A stretch of 64,000 nt of DNA from Pseudomonas sp. ATCC 13867 (lineage in GTDB: Bacteria; Pseudomonadota; Gammaproteobacteria; Pseudomonadales; Pseudomonadaceae). The notes beneath the pieces are model-generated. The model did not search any database and was not told the DNA's origin. It was given only the letters and a program-made list of their open reading frames with translations. Below are positions 55,700 to 64,000 of this stretch, in pieces (position 1 is the first letter of the stretch; every line of letters begins with the position of its first letter). Location: contig NC_020829.1 of NCBI RefSeq assembly GCF_000349845.1, positions 3,975,001-4,039,000 of the forward strand. Reading direction: 5' to 3'. The translations under genes and the position numbers were made by a program.

Positions 55700-56743
55700 T
55701 CACCAGTGGAAACGCAGGATGTTCTGGCGCGGTACGGCGGGGTTCGGCACCGGCTGGCCATTGGCATCCACCGCTGGCGGGGTCGGTTCGGCGGAGGCTT
55801 CCTGCAGGCGGGCCAGCGCCAGTTGCGCGCGCAATTGCTCGGGGCTCGCGGTCACGTTGTAGACCAGCTTGCCGCCCTGCACCAGCACCAGCTTGGCGCC
55901 CATAGGCTCGAGCAGACGCGACACCTCGGCGTAGCGAGCCAGATCGGCGCCCTCGATCTGCAGGACCTGGGCCGAAGCCGATCCTGCCGAACCGACGAAA
56001 CGCTGCGATAGACGTTGCGACACACCGAGCATCACCGCATCGGCCAGCGCGTCCGGAGTATCGCCCTGGGCCTGGCCCTGTTCGCGGCTATCGCCCATCC
56101 ATACGCGCCAGGTGGCGGTCCACTTGCCGTCGGCTTCCTTGGCGTCCACCGCCAGCAGGGCGTCGGCGCCGTAGCGCTCGGAGGCAGCGTTCAGCGCGTC
56201 AGGCTGGGCGGCGTTGAGGTTCTCGGCAGTGCCGACCTGCTGCTCGCTGAGGTCAGCCATCGGCAGGCGCAGCGGCAGGCCGCGGCGTTGAGCGGCACGG
56301 TTCAGCGGCGCAGCGGCTTCCTGGCTGTCACCCACCAGGCTGCTGCCATCATCGGTGCTTTCATTCAGCCACCAGGCCAGTACGGACGGACGGCTGGCAC
56401 CCCAGACAGGCAGGCCGGCCTGGCGCAGCGCGTTGTCGGTGGCGGTCGGATCGAAGTCCACCACCAGCGCCAGCGGCGGACCGTTCTCGTAGCCGTACTG
56501 GCTGATCAATTGCTGCGGGTCCTTGAAATAGCCCGCCAGCGCGGGGCTTTGCAGGCCGCGGGTGTCGCCGGTCAGGCGTTGCACCAGGGTCTGCAGGGCG
56601 CGGGTCAGGCCGGCGTTGCGCTCGTCCGGCTGCTGGGAAGCCACCGGCTCGTGCACCTGGTAAAGATTGCCAAGCGTTTCAGCGAAGGATGGCAGGCTGA
56701 GCAGCGACAGGCAGAGGATCAACAGGCGGGCAGTCAGACGCAT
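55700..56743 (-). CDS. DUF2066 family secreted protein
   Basis: A 347-residue protein with a signal peptide (about residues 1-21, LLSLPSFA-ETLG). It is of the DUF2066 type found upstream of hda in pseudomonads. The role is not known. It is divergent from purM and reads into hda after 160 bp. Confidence 0.85.
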   Translation of the reverse strand: MRLTARLLILCLSLLSLPSFAETLGNLYQVHEPVASQQPDERNAGLTRALQTLVQRLTGDTRGLQSPALAGYFKDPQQLISQYGYENGPPLALVVDFDPTATDNALRQAGLPVWGASRPSVLAWWLNESTDDGSSLVGDSQEAAAPLNRAAQRRGLPLRLPMADLSEQQVGTAENLNAAQPDALNAASERYGADALLAVDAKEADGKWTATWRVWMGDSREQGQAQGDTPDALADAVMLGVSQRLSQRFVGSAGSASAQVLQIEGADLARYAEVSRLLEPMGAKLVLVQGGKLVYNVTASPEQLRAQLALARLQEASAEPTPPAVDANGQPVPNPAVPRQNILRFHW

Positions 56744-56957
56744 GGCGGGCTCTCGCGGAGGAAAACGAAGATGCCGGCATCCAACGAGCCGGCAAGGAAG
56801 GCCTATACCTTAAACAGCCGTCCGGCCAGCGGCAACAGCACGAGATGGCCGCTGCCGGGCAAGCCTGATAAAATCCCGCGCCTCCCGCGCAGGCCGGGAA
56901 GCGCGAACGGCGCGCCCGGCGGCAAGACGAATCATCCCTATCTATAGGCCTGGATTT

Positions 56958-58019
56958 ATGAGCAACAAGCAACCCTCGTTGAGCTACAAGGACGCCGGTG
57001 TGGACATCGACGCCGGCGAAGCCCTGGTCGAACGCATCAAAGGCGTCGCCAAGCGCACCGCGCGTCCGGAAGTCATGGGCGGCCTGGGTGGCTTTGGCGC
57101 TCTGTGCGAAATCCCGGCCGGTTACAAGCAGCCCGTACTGGTCTCCGGCACCGACGGCGTCGGCACCAAGCTGCGCCTGGCGCTGAACCTGAACAAGCAC
57201 GACAGCATCGGCCAGGATCTGGTCGCCATGTGCGTGAACGACCTGGTCGTGTGCGGCGCCGAGCCGCTGTTCTTCCTCGACTACTACGCCACCGGCAAGC
57301 TCAACGTCGACGTGGCCGCCACCGTGGTCACCGGTATCGGCGCCGGTTGCGAGCTGGCCGGCTGCTCCCTGGTCGGTGGCGAAACCGCCGAGATGCCCGG
57401 CATGTACGAAGGCGAAGACTACGACCTGGCCGGCTTCTGCGTCGGCGTCGTGGAGAAGTCCGAGATCATCGACGGCTCGAAAGTGGTCGCCGGCGACGCC
57501 CTGATCGCCCTGCCCTCCTCCGGCCCGCACTCCAACGGCTACTCGCTGATCCGCAAGATCATCGAAGTCTCCGGCGCCGACATCGAGTCCACCCAGCTGA
57601 ACGGCCAGCCCCTGGCCGACCTGCTGATGGCCCCGACCCGCATCTACGTCAAACCCCTGCTGCAACTGATCAAGCAGACCGGCGCGGTGAAGGCGATGGC
57701 CCACATCACCGGTGGCGGCCTGCTCGACAACATCCCGCGCGTCCTGCCGGACAACGCCCAGGCCGTGATCGACGTGGCCAGTTGGCAACGCCCGGCGGTC
57801 TTCGACTGGCTGCAGGAAAAAGGCAACGTCGACGAGACCGAGATGCACCGCGTGCTGAACTGCGGCGTGGGCATGGTCATCTGTGTTGCCCAGGACCAGG
57901 TCGAGGCTTCCCTGAAAGCCCTGCGTGACGCCGGCGAGCAGCCGTGGGTCATCGGCAGCATCGAAGCCTGCGCCGCCGACGCCGAGCGCGTGGTCCTGAA
58001 CAACCTGAAAGGCCACTGA
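56958..58019 (+). CDS. purM: Phosphoribosylformylglycinamidine cyclo-ligase
   Basis: A 353-residue AIR synthetase: conserved [33 protein letters not shown] and [15 protein letters not shown]. It closes the imidazole ring in purine synthesis. It overlaps purN by one base (TGATG), so the two are translated together. Confidence 0.97.
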   Translation: MSNKQPSLSYKDAGVDIDAGEALVERIKGVAKRTARPEVMGGLGGFGALCEIPAGYKQPVLVSGTDGVGTKLRLALNLNKHDSIGQDLVAMCVNDLVVCGAEPLFFLDYYATGKLNVDVAATVVTGIGAGCELAGCSLVGGETAEMPGMYEGEDYDLAGFCVGVVEKSEIIDGSKVVAGDALIALPSSGPHSNGYSLIRKIIEVSGADIESTQLNGQPLADLLMAPTRIYVKPLLQLIKQTGAVKAMAHITGGGLLDNIPRVLPDNAQAVIDVASWQRPAVFDWLQEKGNVDETEMHRVLNCGVGMVICVAQDQVEASLKALRDAGEQPWVIGSIEACAADAERVVLNNLKGH

Positions 58020-58669
58020 TGTCCACACCTTGCAATGTCGTGGTGCTGATTTCCGGCTCCGGCAGCAACCTGCAAGCCCTGATCGACAGCCTCGCCGACG
58101 CCCCGTCGGCGGCAGCGATCCGCGCGGTGGTGTCCAACCGCGCGGACGCCTACGGTCTGGAGCGCTCGCGCAAGGCCGGCATCGAGACCTGCTTCCTCGA
58201 CCACAAGGCCTATGCCGACCGTGAAAGCTTCGATGCCGCGCTGATCCAGGCCATCGATGGCTTCAGCCCTGACCTGGTGCTGCTCGCCGGCTTCATGCGC
58301 ATCCTCAGCCCCGGCTTCGTGCGTCACTATCACGGCCGCCTGCTGAACATCCATCCGTCCCTGCTGCCCAAGTACAAGGGCCTGCACACCCATCAGCGCG
58401 CGCTGGAAGCCGGCGACGCCGAACATGGCTGCAGCGTGCACTTCGTCACGGAGGAACTTGACGGTGGACCACTGGTCGTACAGGCGACAATCCCGGTACA
58501 GTCTGACGACACGCCGGAAACGCTGGCGCAGCGCGTTCACGTGCAGGAGCACTTGATCTATCCGCTGGCCATGCACTGGTTCGCCGAAGGCCGTTTGTGC
58601 CTGGGCGAGCAAGGCGCCATGCTGGATGGGGAGCTTCTGCCCGCCTCCGGCTATTCGTACCGAACCTAG
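58019..58669 (+). CDS. purN: Phosphoribosylglycinamide formyltransferase
   Basis: A 216-residue GAR transformylase. The folate-binding LAGFMRILSP and the catalytic Asn, His and Asp appear in LLNIHPSLLPKYKGLHTHQRAL and VHFVTEELDGGP. The ATG at 58019 shares its A with the purM stop. Confidence 0.97.
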   Translation: MSTPCNVVVLISGSGSNLQALIDSLADAPSAAAIRAVVSNRADAYGLERSRKAGIETCFLDHKAYADRESFDAALIQAIDGFSPDLVLLAGFMRILSPGFVRHYHGRLLNIHPSLLPKYKGLHTHQRALEAGDAEHGCSVHFVTEELDGGPLVVQATIPVQSDDTPETLAQRVHVQEHLIYPLAMHWFAEGRLCLGEQGAMLDGELLPASGYSYRT

Positions 58670-58679
58670 GAGATTCGTG

Positions 58680-59396
58680 ATGCGTAGAGCCCTGCTGTTC
58701 CTGATGGCTGTACTGACCTTGCCGGCCCAGGCTTTCGAGCTGCAGCCGTTCGAGGCCAGCTACACCGCCGACTGGAAACAGATGCCGATCAGCGGGACCG
58801 CCTCCCGCAGCCTCAAGCAAGGCGACGGCGGCCGTTGGGAGTTGGATTTCAAGGCGTCCATGCTGCTCGCCAGTCTCACCGAGACCAGTACGTTCAAGGT
58901 CGAGAACGACACCTACCTGCCGCTGACCTACCGCTGGGCCCGCGAAGGCCTGGGCAAGAACAAGCAGACCGAGCTCGATTTCGACTGGGCCGAGAAGCAG
59001 GTACTGGGCAGCGACCGTGGCGACCAGGTGCGCCAGCCGCTGAACAAGGGACAGCTGGACAAGTCGACCTACCAGCTCGCGCTGCAGCATGATGTGGCTG
59101 TCGGCAAGAAGGCCATGAGCTACCAGGTGATCGAGGGTACCGACACCGATACCTACGATTTCCGCGTGCTGGGCGAGGAGAAGGTCCGCACCCAGGCCGG
59201 CCTGATCACCGCCATCAAGGTGGAGCGCGTGCGCGACCCTACCAAGAGCAACCGCAAGACCGTCCTCTGGTTCGCCAAGGACTGGGATTACCTGCTGGTC
59301 CGCCTGTATCAACAGGAGTCCGACGGCAAGGAATACCAGATCATGCTCAAGGAAGGCAGCGTGAACGGCAAGACCGTCCAGGGCGAGAAAGGCTGA
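58680..59396 (+). CDS. DUF3108 family protein
   Basis: A 238-residue secreted protein with a signal peptide (about 1-18, LMAVLTLPAQA-FEL) and a beta-rich body of the DUF3108 type. Probably periplasmic; role unknown. AGGAG lies 8 nt upstream. It follows purN by 10 bp, so it is the third gene of purM-purN-DUF3108. Confidence 0.9.
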   Translation: MRRALLFLMAVLTLPAQAFELQPFEASYTADWKQMPISGTASRSLKQGDGGRWELDFKASMLLASLTETSTFKVENDTYLPLTYRWAREGLGKNKQTELDFDWAEKQVLGSDRGDQVRQPLNKGQLDKSTYQLALQHDVAVGKKAMSYQVIEGTDTDTYDFRVLGEEKVRTQAGLITAIKVERVRDPTKSNRKTVLWFAKDWDYLLVRLYQQESDGKEYQIMLKEGSVNGKTVQGEKG

Positions 59397-59410
59397 TCCT
59401 TCAGCAGCAT

Positions 59411-59440
59411 GAAAAAGCCGGGCAAATGCCCGGCTTTTTC
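59411..59440 (+). terminator. Terminator after the purMN-DUF3108 operon
   Basis: GAAAAAGCCGGGC (59411-59423) pairs perfectly over 13 bp with GCCCGGCTTTTTC (59428-59440). Confidence 0.92.
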
Positions 59441-59477
59441 TATCGTGCGTGGCCGGACCAGATGTCGCAGTGTTTTT

Positions 59478-59554
59478 GTAGGAGCGAGCTTGCTCGCGAA
59501 CCGCTTGGCGCCGGCGTTGCCTGGAGTTCTGTTCGCGAGCAAGCTCGCTCCTAC
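59478..59554. repeat. REPIN
   Basis: Perfect inverted pair at 59478-59501 and 59531-59554 with the core GGAGCGAGCTTGCTCGCGAA. It is placed exactly between the two terminators of convergent operons. Confidence 0.92.
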
Positions 59555-59563
59555 CAAGAGCAA

Positions 59564-59588
59564 AAAAGCCGGGCATTGCCCGGCTTTT
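59564..59588 (-). terminator. Terminator of the DUF2167 gene
   Basis: AAAAGCCGGGC (59564-59574) and GCCCGGCTTTT (59578-59588) pair around three bases; the A-run on the left becomes the T-run on the minus strand. Confidence 0.88.
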
Positions 59589-59614
59589 CTTTGCCTTGAA
59601 GCCATGCCTGCGAA

Positions 59615-60553
59615 TCAGCCCTCGGTGGGGGGCTTGCGCTTGAAGCGGCGGAGGATCCAGCCGATGGCCAGCGCCGGGATGATCCACAGCTTCTTCAGCA
59701 GCACCAGCGCGGTGGCGAACAGGCCGACCTTGGCCGCCACCTTGCCGGCAATCAGCGCGCCCAGGCCATAGGCCGCGACCTTGTCGACGCTGGGGTTGAA
59801 GTCGACATAGCGGCTGCCCGGATTGAATTCGGTCATGGCCAGCACCTTGTCGACGTTCTTCTCGATCTCCGGCAGTTGCTCCATACCGGCCACGAAGTTC
59901 AGCACCAGCACCCCTTTGCGGCCCAGCACGCGGATGTTGTAGTTCAGCGTGTGCTCCTTGGCGTCGCCGAACTGCAGCTCCTTGGCCCAGTACAGTTTCT
60001 TCTCGGCGGCGTCATAACGCGGCGGCGCGGCCCAGCCGATCAGTTGGATCGCCTCGAAGCCCTGCTGCTCGCGCTGCGGGTTGGCTTCCTTGAGATCGTT
60101 CTGCATGTCCTTGAGCATCTCGGCGTAGTCGATCTTCGCCGCGTCCTCGTCGGACACGTAACCGCTCTCCTCATACTGCACGGTCACCGCCCATGACTCG
60201 GCGGCGAAGGGCGAGACGTCCGCTGGCATCAACATGCCCAATGGCGGCTCGGAGCTGGGCGGGTTGCCCCAGGCCTCCAGCACACGCTCGGCATCCTTGC
60301 CGTCGAGGAAGACGAAATTGTCCGGCAGGTCGAAGGTGGCGAGGTTGTCACCGACCACCACCTTGCCCTTCTGGAAGTGCAGGCTGGCGACGAAGGTCTC
60401 GGGCGACATTTCCTCGTCCGACTCGGCGGCGGGGGCTGTGGCGGCCGCAGCAGCAGGGGCTTCGCTGGAACTGGAAGTGGCGGGTGCGGCAAACGCGGGC
60501 GCGGCGCCAGCCTGCGCGAGCAAGGCAACGAGGAAGAGGGCTTTGCCATCCAT
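59615..60553 (-). CDS. DUF2167 family membrane protein
   Basis: A 312-residue protein with a signal peptide (about 1-22), an Ala/Ser/Pro-rich linker, a DUF2167 domain (about 60-270; VVVGDNLATFDLPDNFVFLDG, GWAAPPRYDAAEKKLYWAKELQFG) and a C-terminal membrane helix with a basic tail (IIPALAIGWILRRFKRKPP). Probably inner-membrane anchored with a periplasmic domain. Role unknown. The ATG at 60553 has AGGAG 9 nt upstream. Confidence 0.88.
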   Translation of the reverse strand: MDGKALFLVALLAQAGAAPAFAAPATSSSSEAPAAAAATAPAAESDEEMSPETFVASLHFQKGKVVVGDNLATFDLPDNFVFLDGKDAERVLEAWGNPPSSEPPLGMLMPADVSPFAAESWAVTVQYEESGYVSDEDAAKIDYAEMLKDMQNDLKEANPQREQQGFEAIQLIGWAAPPRYDAAEKKLYWAKELQFGDAKEHTLNYNIRVLGRKGVLVLNFVAGMEQLPEIEKNVDKVLAMTEFNPGSRYVDFNPSVDKVAAYGLGALIAGKVAAKVGLFATALVLLKKLWIIPALAIGWILRRFKRKPPTEG

Positions 60554-60738
60554 AGGGTGAATCTCCTGAATCATATCCATGACATCGGCGGCCAATTGCT
60601 GAGCCGCCGGGCACGAATTGTCGCACTCCAGCGCTGAACCTGTAACAGGAAATTTCACTTCCGCCCGATGCGCTGCACAAAAAAGCCGGGCACCGGCCCG
60701 GCTGGTGGTTTCATGATCTGTCTCCGACAGGGTTCATT

Positions 60739-60814
60739 GTAGGAGCGAGCTTGCTCGCGAACCCGTTTGCCGGCCGCGCCGGTGCCATGCGTTCGCGAGC
60801 AAGCTCGCTCCTAC
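60739..60814. repeat. REPIN
   Basis: Perfect inverted pair at 60739-60762 and 60791-60814, identical to the one at 59478 in both arms but with a different 28-bp centre. It lies between two genes read in the same direction. Confidence 0.92.
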
Positions 60815-60828
60815 AAAAAGCCGTTGAT

Positions 60829-61380
60829 TCAGGGCTGGCTGGCGATAGCTTTCTCGATGGCCGCCTGCAGCTCGGGATCATCTGGCTTGGTCAGGCTGGA
60901 AAACTCCGCCACCACCTTGCCCTGGCGATCCACCACGTACTTGAAGAAGTTCCAGCGCGGCACCTGGTCAGCCTGCTGCGCGAGGTCCTTGAACAGGGGG
61001 ATCGCCTCGTCGCCGCTGACGTGCTGCACCGAGGTCATGTTGAAGGTCACACCGTAATTGCCGTAGCAGATCTTCGCGGTCTCGGCGGCGTCGGCGTCTT
61101 CCTGCTTGAAGTCGTCGGAGGGCACGCCGAGTACTTCCAGGCCCTGCCCCTTGTACTTCTGGTAGACCGCCTCGAGCCCCTTGAACTGCGGCGTGAAGCC
61201 ACAGTGGCTGGCGGTGTTCACCACCACCAGCGGCTTGCCGGCATACAGCTCGCAGAGGTCGAGCACGTCCTTGGAACGCAGCTTGGGCAATTCACCCTGA
61301 GTCTTGAGCAGCGCCGGACACTCGGCGGCCTGGGCGGCAAAGGGCAACAGCAGGGTCAGGGCGAGCAGAGAGAGACGCAT
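60829..61380 (-). CDS. Periplasmic glutathione-peroxidase-family protein
   Basis: A 183-residue GPx-fold enzyme with a signal peptide (about 1-18, FAAQA-AECP). Cys60 in [15 protein letters not shown] is the peroxidatic residue (the Sec position of mammalian GPx), with Gln65-type and Trp/Asn partners ([10 protein letters not shown]). Extra cysteines (Cys21, Cys43, and one near KICYGNYG) suggest disulfide redox. It likely reduces peroxides in the periplasm. It is 48 bp downstream of the small membrane gene. Confidence 0.88.
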   Translation of the reverse strand: MRLSLLALTLLLPFAAQAAECPALLKTQGELPKLRSKDVLDLCELYAGKPLVVVNTASHCGFTPQFKGLEAVYQKYKGQGLEVLGVPSDDFKQEDADAAETAKICYGNYGVTFNMTSVQHVSGDEAIPLFKDLAQQADQVPRWNFFKYVVDRQGKVVAEFSSLTKPDDPELQAAIEKAIASQP

Positions 61381-61428
61381 GGCAGTGATCCTCGAGTGAT
61401 TCCGCCACGCTACCCCGCGCACCGGGCA

Positions 61429-61551
61429 TCAGCAACTGCCCATGCCCAATTGCATCAGCGCCAGCCCGCCGCGCTGCCAGCCCCACCAGGCGAGGCCGGC
61501 CAGCGCCAGGCAAATGCCCAGTACCAGTACGATCACCAGCCTGCGTTTCAC
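61429..61551 (-). CDS. 40-residue membrane protein, coupled to the MFS gene
   Basis: A small frame with a GTG start at 61551 that overlaps the MFS stop by 4 bp (GTGA). GGAGG lies about 7 nt upstream, inside the transporter gene. The protein has one membrane helix (VIVLVLGICLALAGLAWWGW), a basic N-terminus and the tail LALMQLGMGSC, ending in Cys. This is a strong candidate for a true small gene co-translated with the transporter. No family name is known to me. Confidence 0.7.
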   Translation of the reverse strand: MKRRLVIVLVLGICLALAGLAWWGWQRGGLALMQLGMGSC

Positions 61552-62750
61552 GCGGCCTCCAGGACTGGCCGCTCGATCGGGCGCTCACGCACTGGCCAGT
61601 TGAGCAGGCCCGCCAGCAGGCTGAGGAGGATGGAAACCTGCCAGACCAGATCGTAGTTGCCGGTGTGGTCATACACATAGCCCCCCAGCCAGCCGCCGAG
61701 GAAGGCGCCGACCTGGTGGAACAGGAAGGTGATGCCGCCGAGCATCGACAGGTTGCGCACGCCGAACAGCGTGGCCACGGTGCCATTGGTGAGCGGCACG
61801 GTGGACAGCCACAGCAGCCCCATCGCAATGCCGAAGGCATAGGCCGTCCATACCGTCAGCGGCGCCCAGAGGAAGGCGACGATCACCACGCCGCGCAGCA
61901 GGTACAGGCCGGTGAGCAGCTTGGGTTTGCTCATCCGCCCGCCCAGCCAGCCGGCGATGTAGGTGCCAAACACGTTGAACAGCCCCACCAGCGCCAGCAC
62001 CGTGGTGCCGACGGTGGCCGGCAGGTGACGATCCACCAGGTAGGCCGGCAGGTGCACGCCGATGAACACCACCTGGAAGCCGCAGACGAAGAAGCCCAGG
62101 GACAACAGCCAGAAGCCGGAATGGCCGGCCGCCTCGCGCAACGCCTCGCCAAGGGTCTGCTCGTGGCCCTGGACCGGCAGCGGCTTGTCGCGCATCAGCC
62201 CGGACAGCGGAACGATCAGTGCCACCAGCAGGCCCAGCGCCAGCAGCGCAGCGGACCAGCCCAGCCAACTGATCAGGCCGAGGGTGCCCGGCAGCATGAC
62301 GAACTGACCGAAGGAGCCGGCCGCCGCCGAGATGCCCATCGCCATGCTGCGCCGCTCCAGCGGTACCGCACGGCCCACCGCACCGAGGATCACCGAGAAG
62401 GAAGTGCCGGACAGGCCGATGCCGATCAGCAGGCCCGCGCTCAAGGACAGGCTGAAGGCCGAATCGGAGTAGCCCATCAGCACCAGGCCGACGGCGTAGA
62501 GGATGCCGCCCACCAGCACGGTGCGCATGGCGCCGAAGCGGTCGGCGATGGCCCCGGTGAACGGCTGGGCGATGCCCCAGATGAGGTTCTGCAGGGCGAT
62601 GGCGAAGGCGAAGGTCTCGCGGCCCCAGCCGAACTCGGCGCTCATCGGCGCCAGGAACAGGCCGAAGCCGTGGCGGATGCCCAGGGACAAGGCCAGGATC
62701 AGGGCGCCGGACAAGAGTATCCAGAACGCCGTGCGCGATAGCTTCGACAT
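61548..62750 (-). CDS. MFS transporter
   Basis: A 400-residue 12-helix MFS protein. The GAIADRFGAMRTV segment is the loop 2-3 motif and the early SLGIRHGFGLFLAPMSAEFGWGRE resembles the oxalate/formate-antiporter-like and NarK-like MFS groups. Substrate unknown. It is the second gene of marR-MFS-small protein, with a perfect palindrome 15 bp upstream of its start. Confidence 0.88.
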   Translation of the reverse strand: MSKLSRTAFWILLSGALILALSLGIRHGFGLFLAPMSAEFGWGRETFAFAIALQNLIWGIAQPFTGAIADRFGAMRTVLVGGILYAVGLVLMGYSDSAFSLSLSAGLLIGIGLSGTSFSVILGAVGRAVPLERRSMAMGISAAAGSFGQFVMLPGTLGLISWLGWSAALLALGLLVALIVPLSGLMRDKPLPVQGHEQTLGEALREAAGHSGFWLLSLGFFVCGFQVVFIGVHLPAYLVDRHLPATVGTTVLALVGLFNVFGTYIAGWLGGRMSKPKLLTGLYLLRGVVIVAFLWAPLTVWTAYAFGIAMGLLWLSTVPLTNGTVATLFGVRNLSMLGGITFLFHQVGAFLGGWLGGYVYDHTGNYDLVWQVSILLSLLAGLLNWPVRERPIERPVLEAA

Positions 62751-62764
62751 CGTTTTCTCCTAAA

Positions 62765-62778
62765 CGGGTATATACCCG
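62765..62778. promoter_or_regulatory. MarR-type palindrome in front of the MFS gene
   Basis: CGGGTATATACCCG is a perfect 14-bp palindrome in the 80-bp gap between marR and the MFS gene. The same GTATATACCCGC core recurs just in front of marR, which suggests a common regulator, most likely the MarR protein between them. Confidence 0.6.
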
Positions 62779-62830
62779 CTTTTAATCCGTCTTCTAAGGT
62801 GAAAAGCTATCCATTGCACGCGGGCCGCCG

Positions 62831-63247
62831 CTAGCTCTCCAGCTCGGCCAGTTCATCCAGCAAGGCTTCCAGCTGACGGCGCTTGTCCTCGCCCAGGTGG
62901 GCCGCGACATCCTGCTGCGCCGCATCCCAGGCCTCGCGGCCAAGCTCGATGCGCGCCAGTCCTTCCGCGGTCAGCACCACGATACGGTTGCGCAGGTCTG
63001 CGCCCTCCGCCAGGCGTACCAGCCCCTCGCCTTCCAGCGGCTTGAGGTTGCGCCCGAGGGTACTGCGGTCCAGGCCCATCGCTTCGGCCAGTTCGGAGAT
63101 GCTCGGCTGCTCCAGCCGCGACAGGTGCCGCAACAGGGAAAACTGCGGCGTGGTCAACCCGACCCCCTTCAGGGCGTCATCATAGACACGGGTGACCGCA
63201 CGGGCGGAGCGGCGCAATTTGGTACAGAGACAGTGGGTCGTCAGCAT
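62831..63247 (-). CDS. MarR family transcriptional regulator
   Basis: A 138-residue winged-helix regulator: recognition region ISELAEAMGLDRSTLGRNLKPLEGEGLV (about residues 49-76) and the wing GADLRNRIVVLTAEGLA. It carries two cysteines near the start (CLCTKL), which could sense redox, as in OhrR-type members. It probably represses itself and the MFS gene through the paired palindromes. Confidence 0.88.
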   Translation of the reverse strand: MLTTHCLCTKLRRSARAVTRVYDDALKGVGLTTPQFSLLRHLSRLEQPSISELAEAMGLDRSTLGRNLKPLEGEGLVRLAEGADLRNRIVVLTAEGLARIELGREAWDAAQQDVAAHLGEDKRRQLEALLDELAELES

Positions 63248-63251
63248 GACT

Positions 63252-63267
63252 GCGTGTATATACCCGC
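63252..63267. promoter_or_regulatory. MarR-type palindrome in front of marR
   Basis: GCGTGTATATACCCGC, a near-perfect palindrome with one mismatched pair, immediately upstream of the marR start. It shares the 12-base GTATATACCCGC with the copy at 62765. Confidence 0.6.
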
Positions 63268-63420
63268 AATCTGCGGATCGTCAATGGCCGGCGCGACCGA
63301 TTGTCCCATCTGCCAGATCGGCGCGTTGGCGCAGCCAAGGGCATCGCGCGGAGCCAGCCGTATAACTGCGGCCATCCAGCCCCGCGCTTTCGACGGGGCG
63401 CATCACGCTCCGAGGTCCCC

Positions 63421-64000
63421 GATGCCCGTCTACAAAGCTCCGCTGCGCGACACCCGCTTCCTGCTCAACGAAGTCTTCGATTTCCCCAGCCACTACCAGA
63501 ACCTGGTCAACGGCGGCGAAGCCACGCCGGACATGGTCGATGCCATTCTCGGCGAATGCGCGAAACTCTGCGAGGAGGTTATCGCCCCGCTCTACCACAG
63601 TGGCGACGAGGAAGGCTGCCACCTGGAGAACGGCGAAGTGCGCACCCCCAAGGGCTTCAAGGAAGCCTACGACGCTTACGTCGCCGGCGGCTGGCAGGGC
63701 CTGTCGCACCCGGTGGAATACGGCGGCCAGGGCCTGCCGATGAGCCTGGGCGCGCTCAAGCAGGAGATGCTGGGCACCGCCAACTGGCCGTTCTCGATGT
63801 ACCCGGGGCTGTCGCTGGGCGCGATGAACACCGTGATGCAGCACGGCACCGAGGCGCAGAAGCAGACCTACCTCACCCCGCTCACCGAAGGCCGCTGGGG
63901 CGGCACCATGTGCCTGACCGAGCCGCAGTGCGGCACCGACCTGGGTCAGGTGAAGACCCGCGCCGAAGCCAACACCGACGGTAGCTACGCGATCACCGGC
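63421..64000 (+). CDS. Acyl-CoA dehydrogenase (3' partial)
   Basis: The first 193 codons of an acyl-CoA dehydrogenase run off the right edge. The start MPVYKAPLRDTRFLLNEVFD is the N-terminal extension of the long (about 590-residue) FadE-like dehydrogenases of Pseudomonas; the CLTEPQCGTDLG stretch is the flavin-binding loop. It would begin fatty-acid beta-oxidation with electron transfer to ETF. It is divergent from marR. Confidence 0.9.

Noticed and set aside
63281..63984. Frames on both strands overlapping the start of the acyl-CoA dehydrogenase
   Set aside because: They are shadows of the dehydrogenase, whose frame from 63421 has full family similarity and continues past the window edge.

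Overview
The window is bacterial chromosome from a GC-rich Pseudomonas of the aeruginosa/nitroreducens type. The Pal (OprL) protein and the gene order tolQRAB-pal-cpoB, queE-queC, ruvCAB-pmpR-aspS, dps-like, membrane cold-shock protein, slyX, HIT, oprD, thioesterase and proS are, from memory, those of P. aeruginosa PAO1. I do not name a species. Roughly 65 protein genes, two tRNAs, one intact insertion sequence, four REP-doublet (REPIN) loci and several hairpin terminators can be supported.

Layout. 1-5.2 kb: the 3' part of a hydrolase/short-chain dehydrogenase fusion, a ferritin-like metal-dependent hydrolase, an FAD oxidoreductase, a nested REPIN, and rmuC. 5.2-9.5 kb: accessory mix with a RES-Xre toxin-antitoxin pair, a GreA/GreB-like protein, an AhpD-like protein and an outer-membrane transporter homologue. 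9.7-17.1 kb: a TetR-controlled catabolic cluster (FAH hydrolase, extradiol-dioxygenase-like VOC protein, RutE-like reductase, MFS importer, CoA-acylating semialdehyde dehydrogenase, Tsx-like outer-membrane channel). 17.1-18.2 kb: a decayed patch with a LysR fragment and a frameshifted phage-type integrase, abutting tRNA-Ser(CGA). 

18.4-30.5 kb is core: purC, a metallo-beta-lactamase-fold protein, bamC, dapA, gcvR, bcp, perM, a TusA-like protein, a BepA-like protease, nadA, tRNA-Lys, queC and queE. An IS4-family element sits exactly in the loop of the terminator shared by the protease gene and nadA. 30.7-41.4 kb is the Tol-Pal envelope cluster, the RuvABC resolvasome, pmpR, aspS and an FmdB-type zinc ribbon gene. 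41.6-51.7 kb holds a Dps-like gene with an OxyR-like site, a membrane-anchored cold-shock protein, slyX, HIT, oprD, a PaaI-type thioesterase, proS, lipoproteins, acylphosphatase and a PilZ-like protein. 51.7-60.6 kb holds a BrkB-family membrane protein, arsC-like, wrbA, hda, purM-purN and DUF proteins. 60.8-64 kb is a marR-MFS-small membrane protein-glutathione peroxidase group and the start of an acyl-CoA dehydrogenase.

The most interesting parts are the 9.7-17.1 kb cluster with its 24-bp dyad and a 16-codon His-rich leader frame, the terminator-loop IS insertion, the RES-Xre pair with a candidate operator, the two matched GTATATAC palindromes of the MarR regulator, and a translationally coupled 40-residue membrane protein. 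Starts were chosen by ribosome-binding site and by known family length. All family assignments are from reading the translations; no database search was run.
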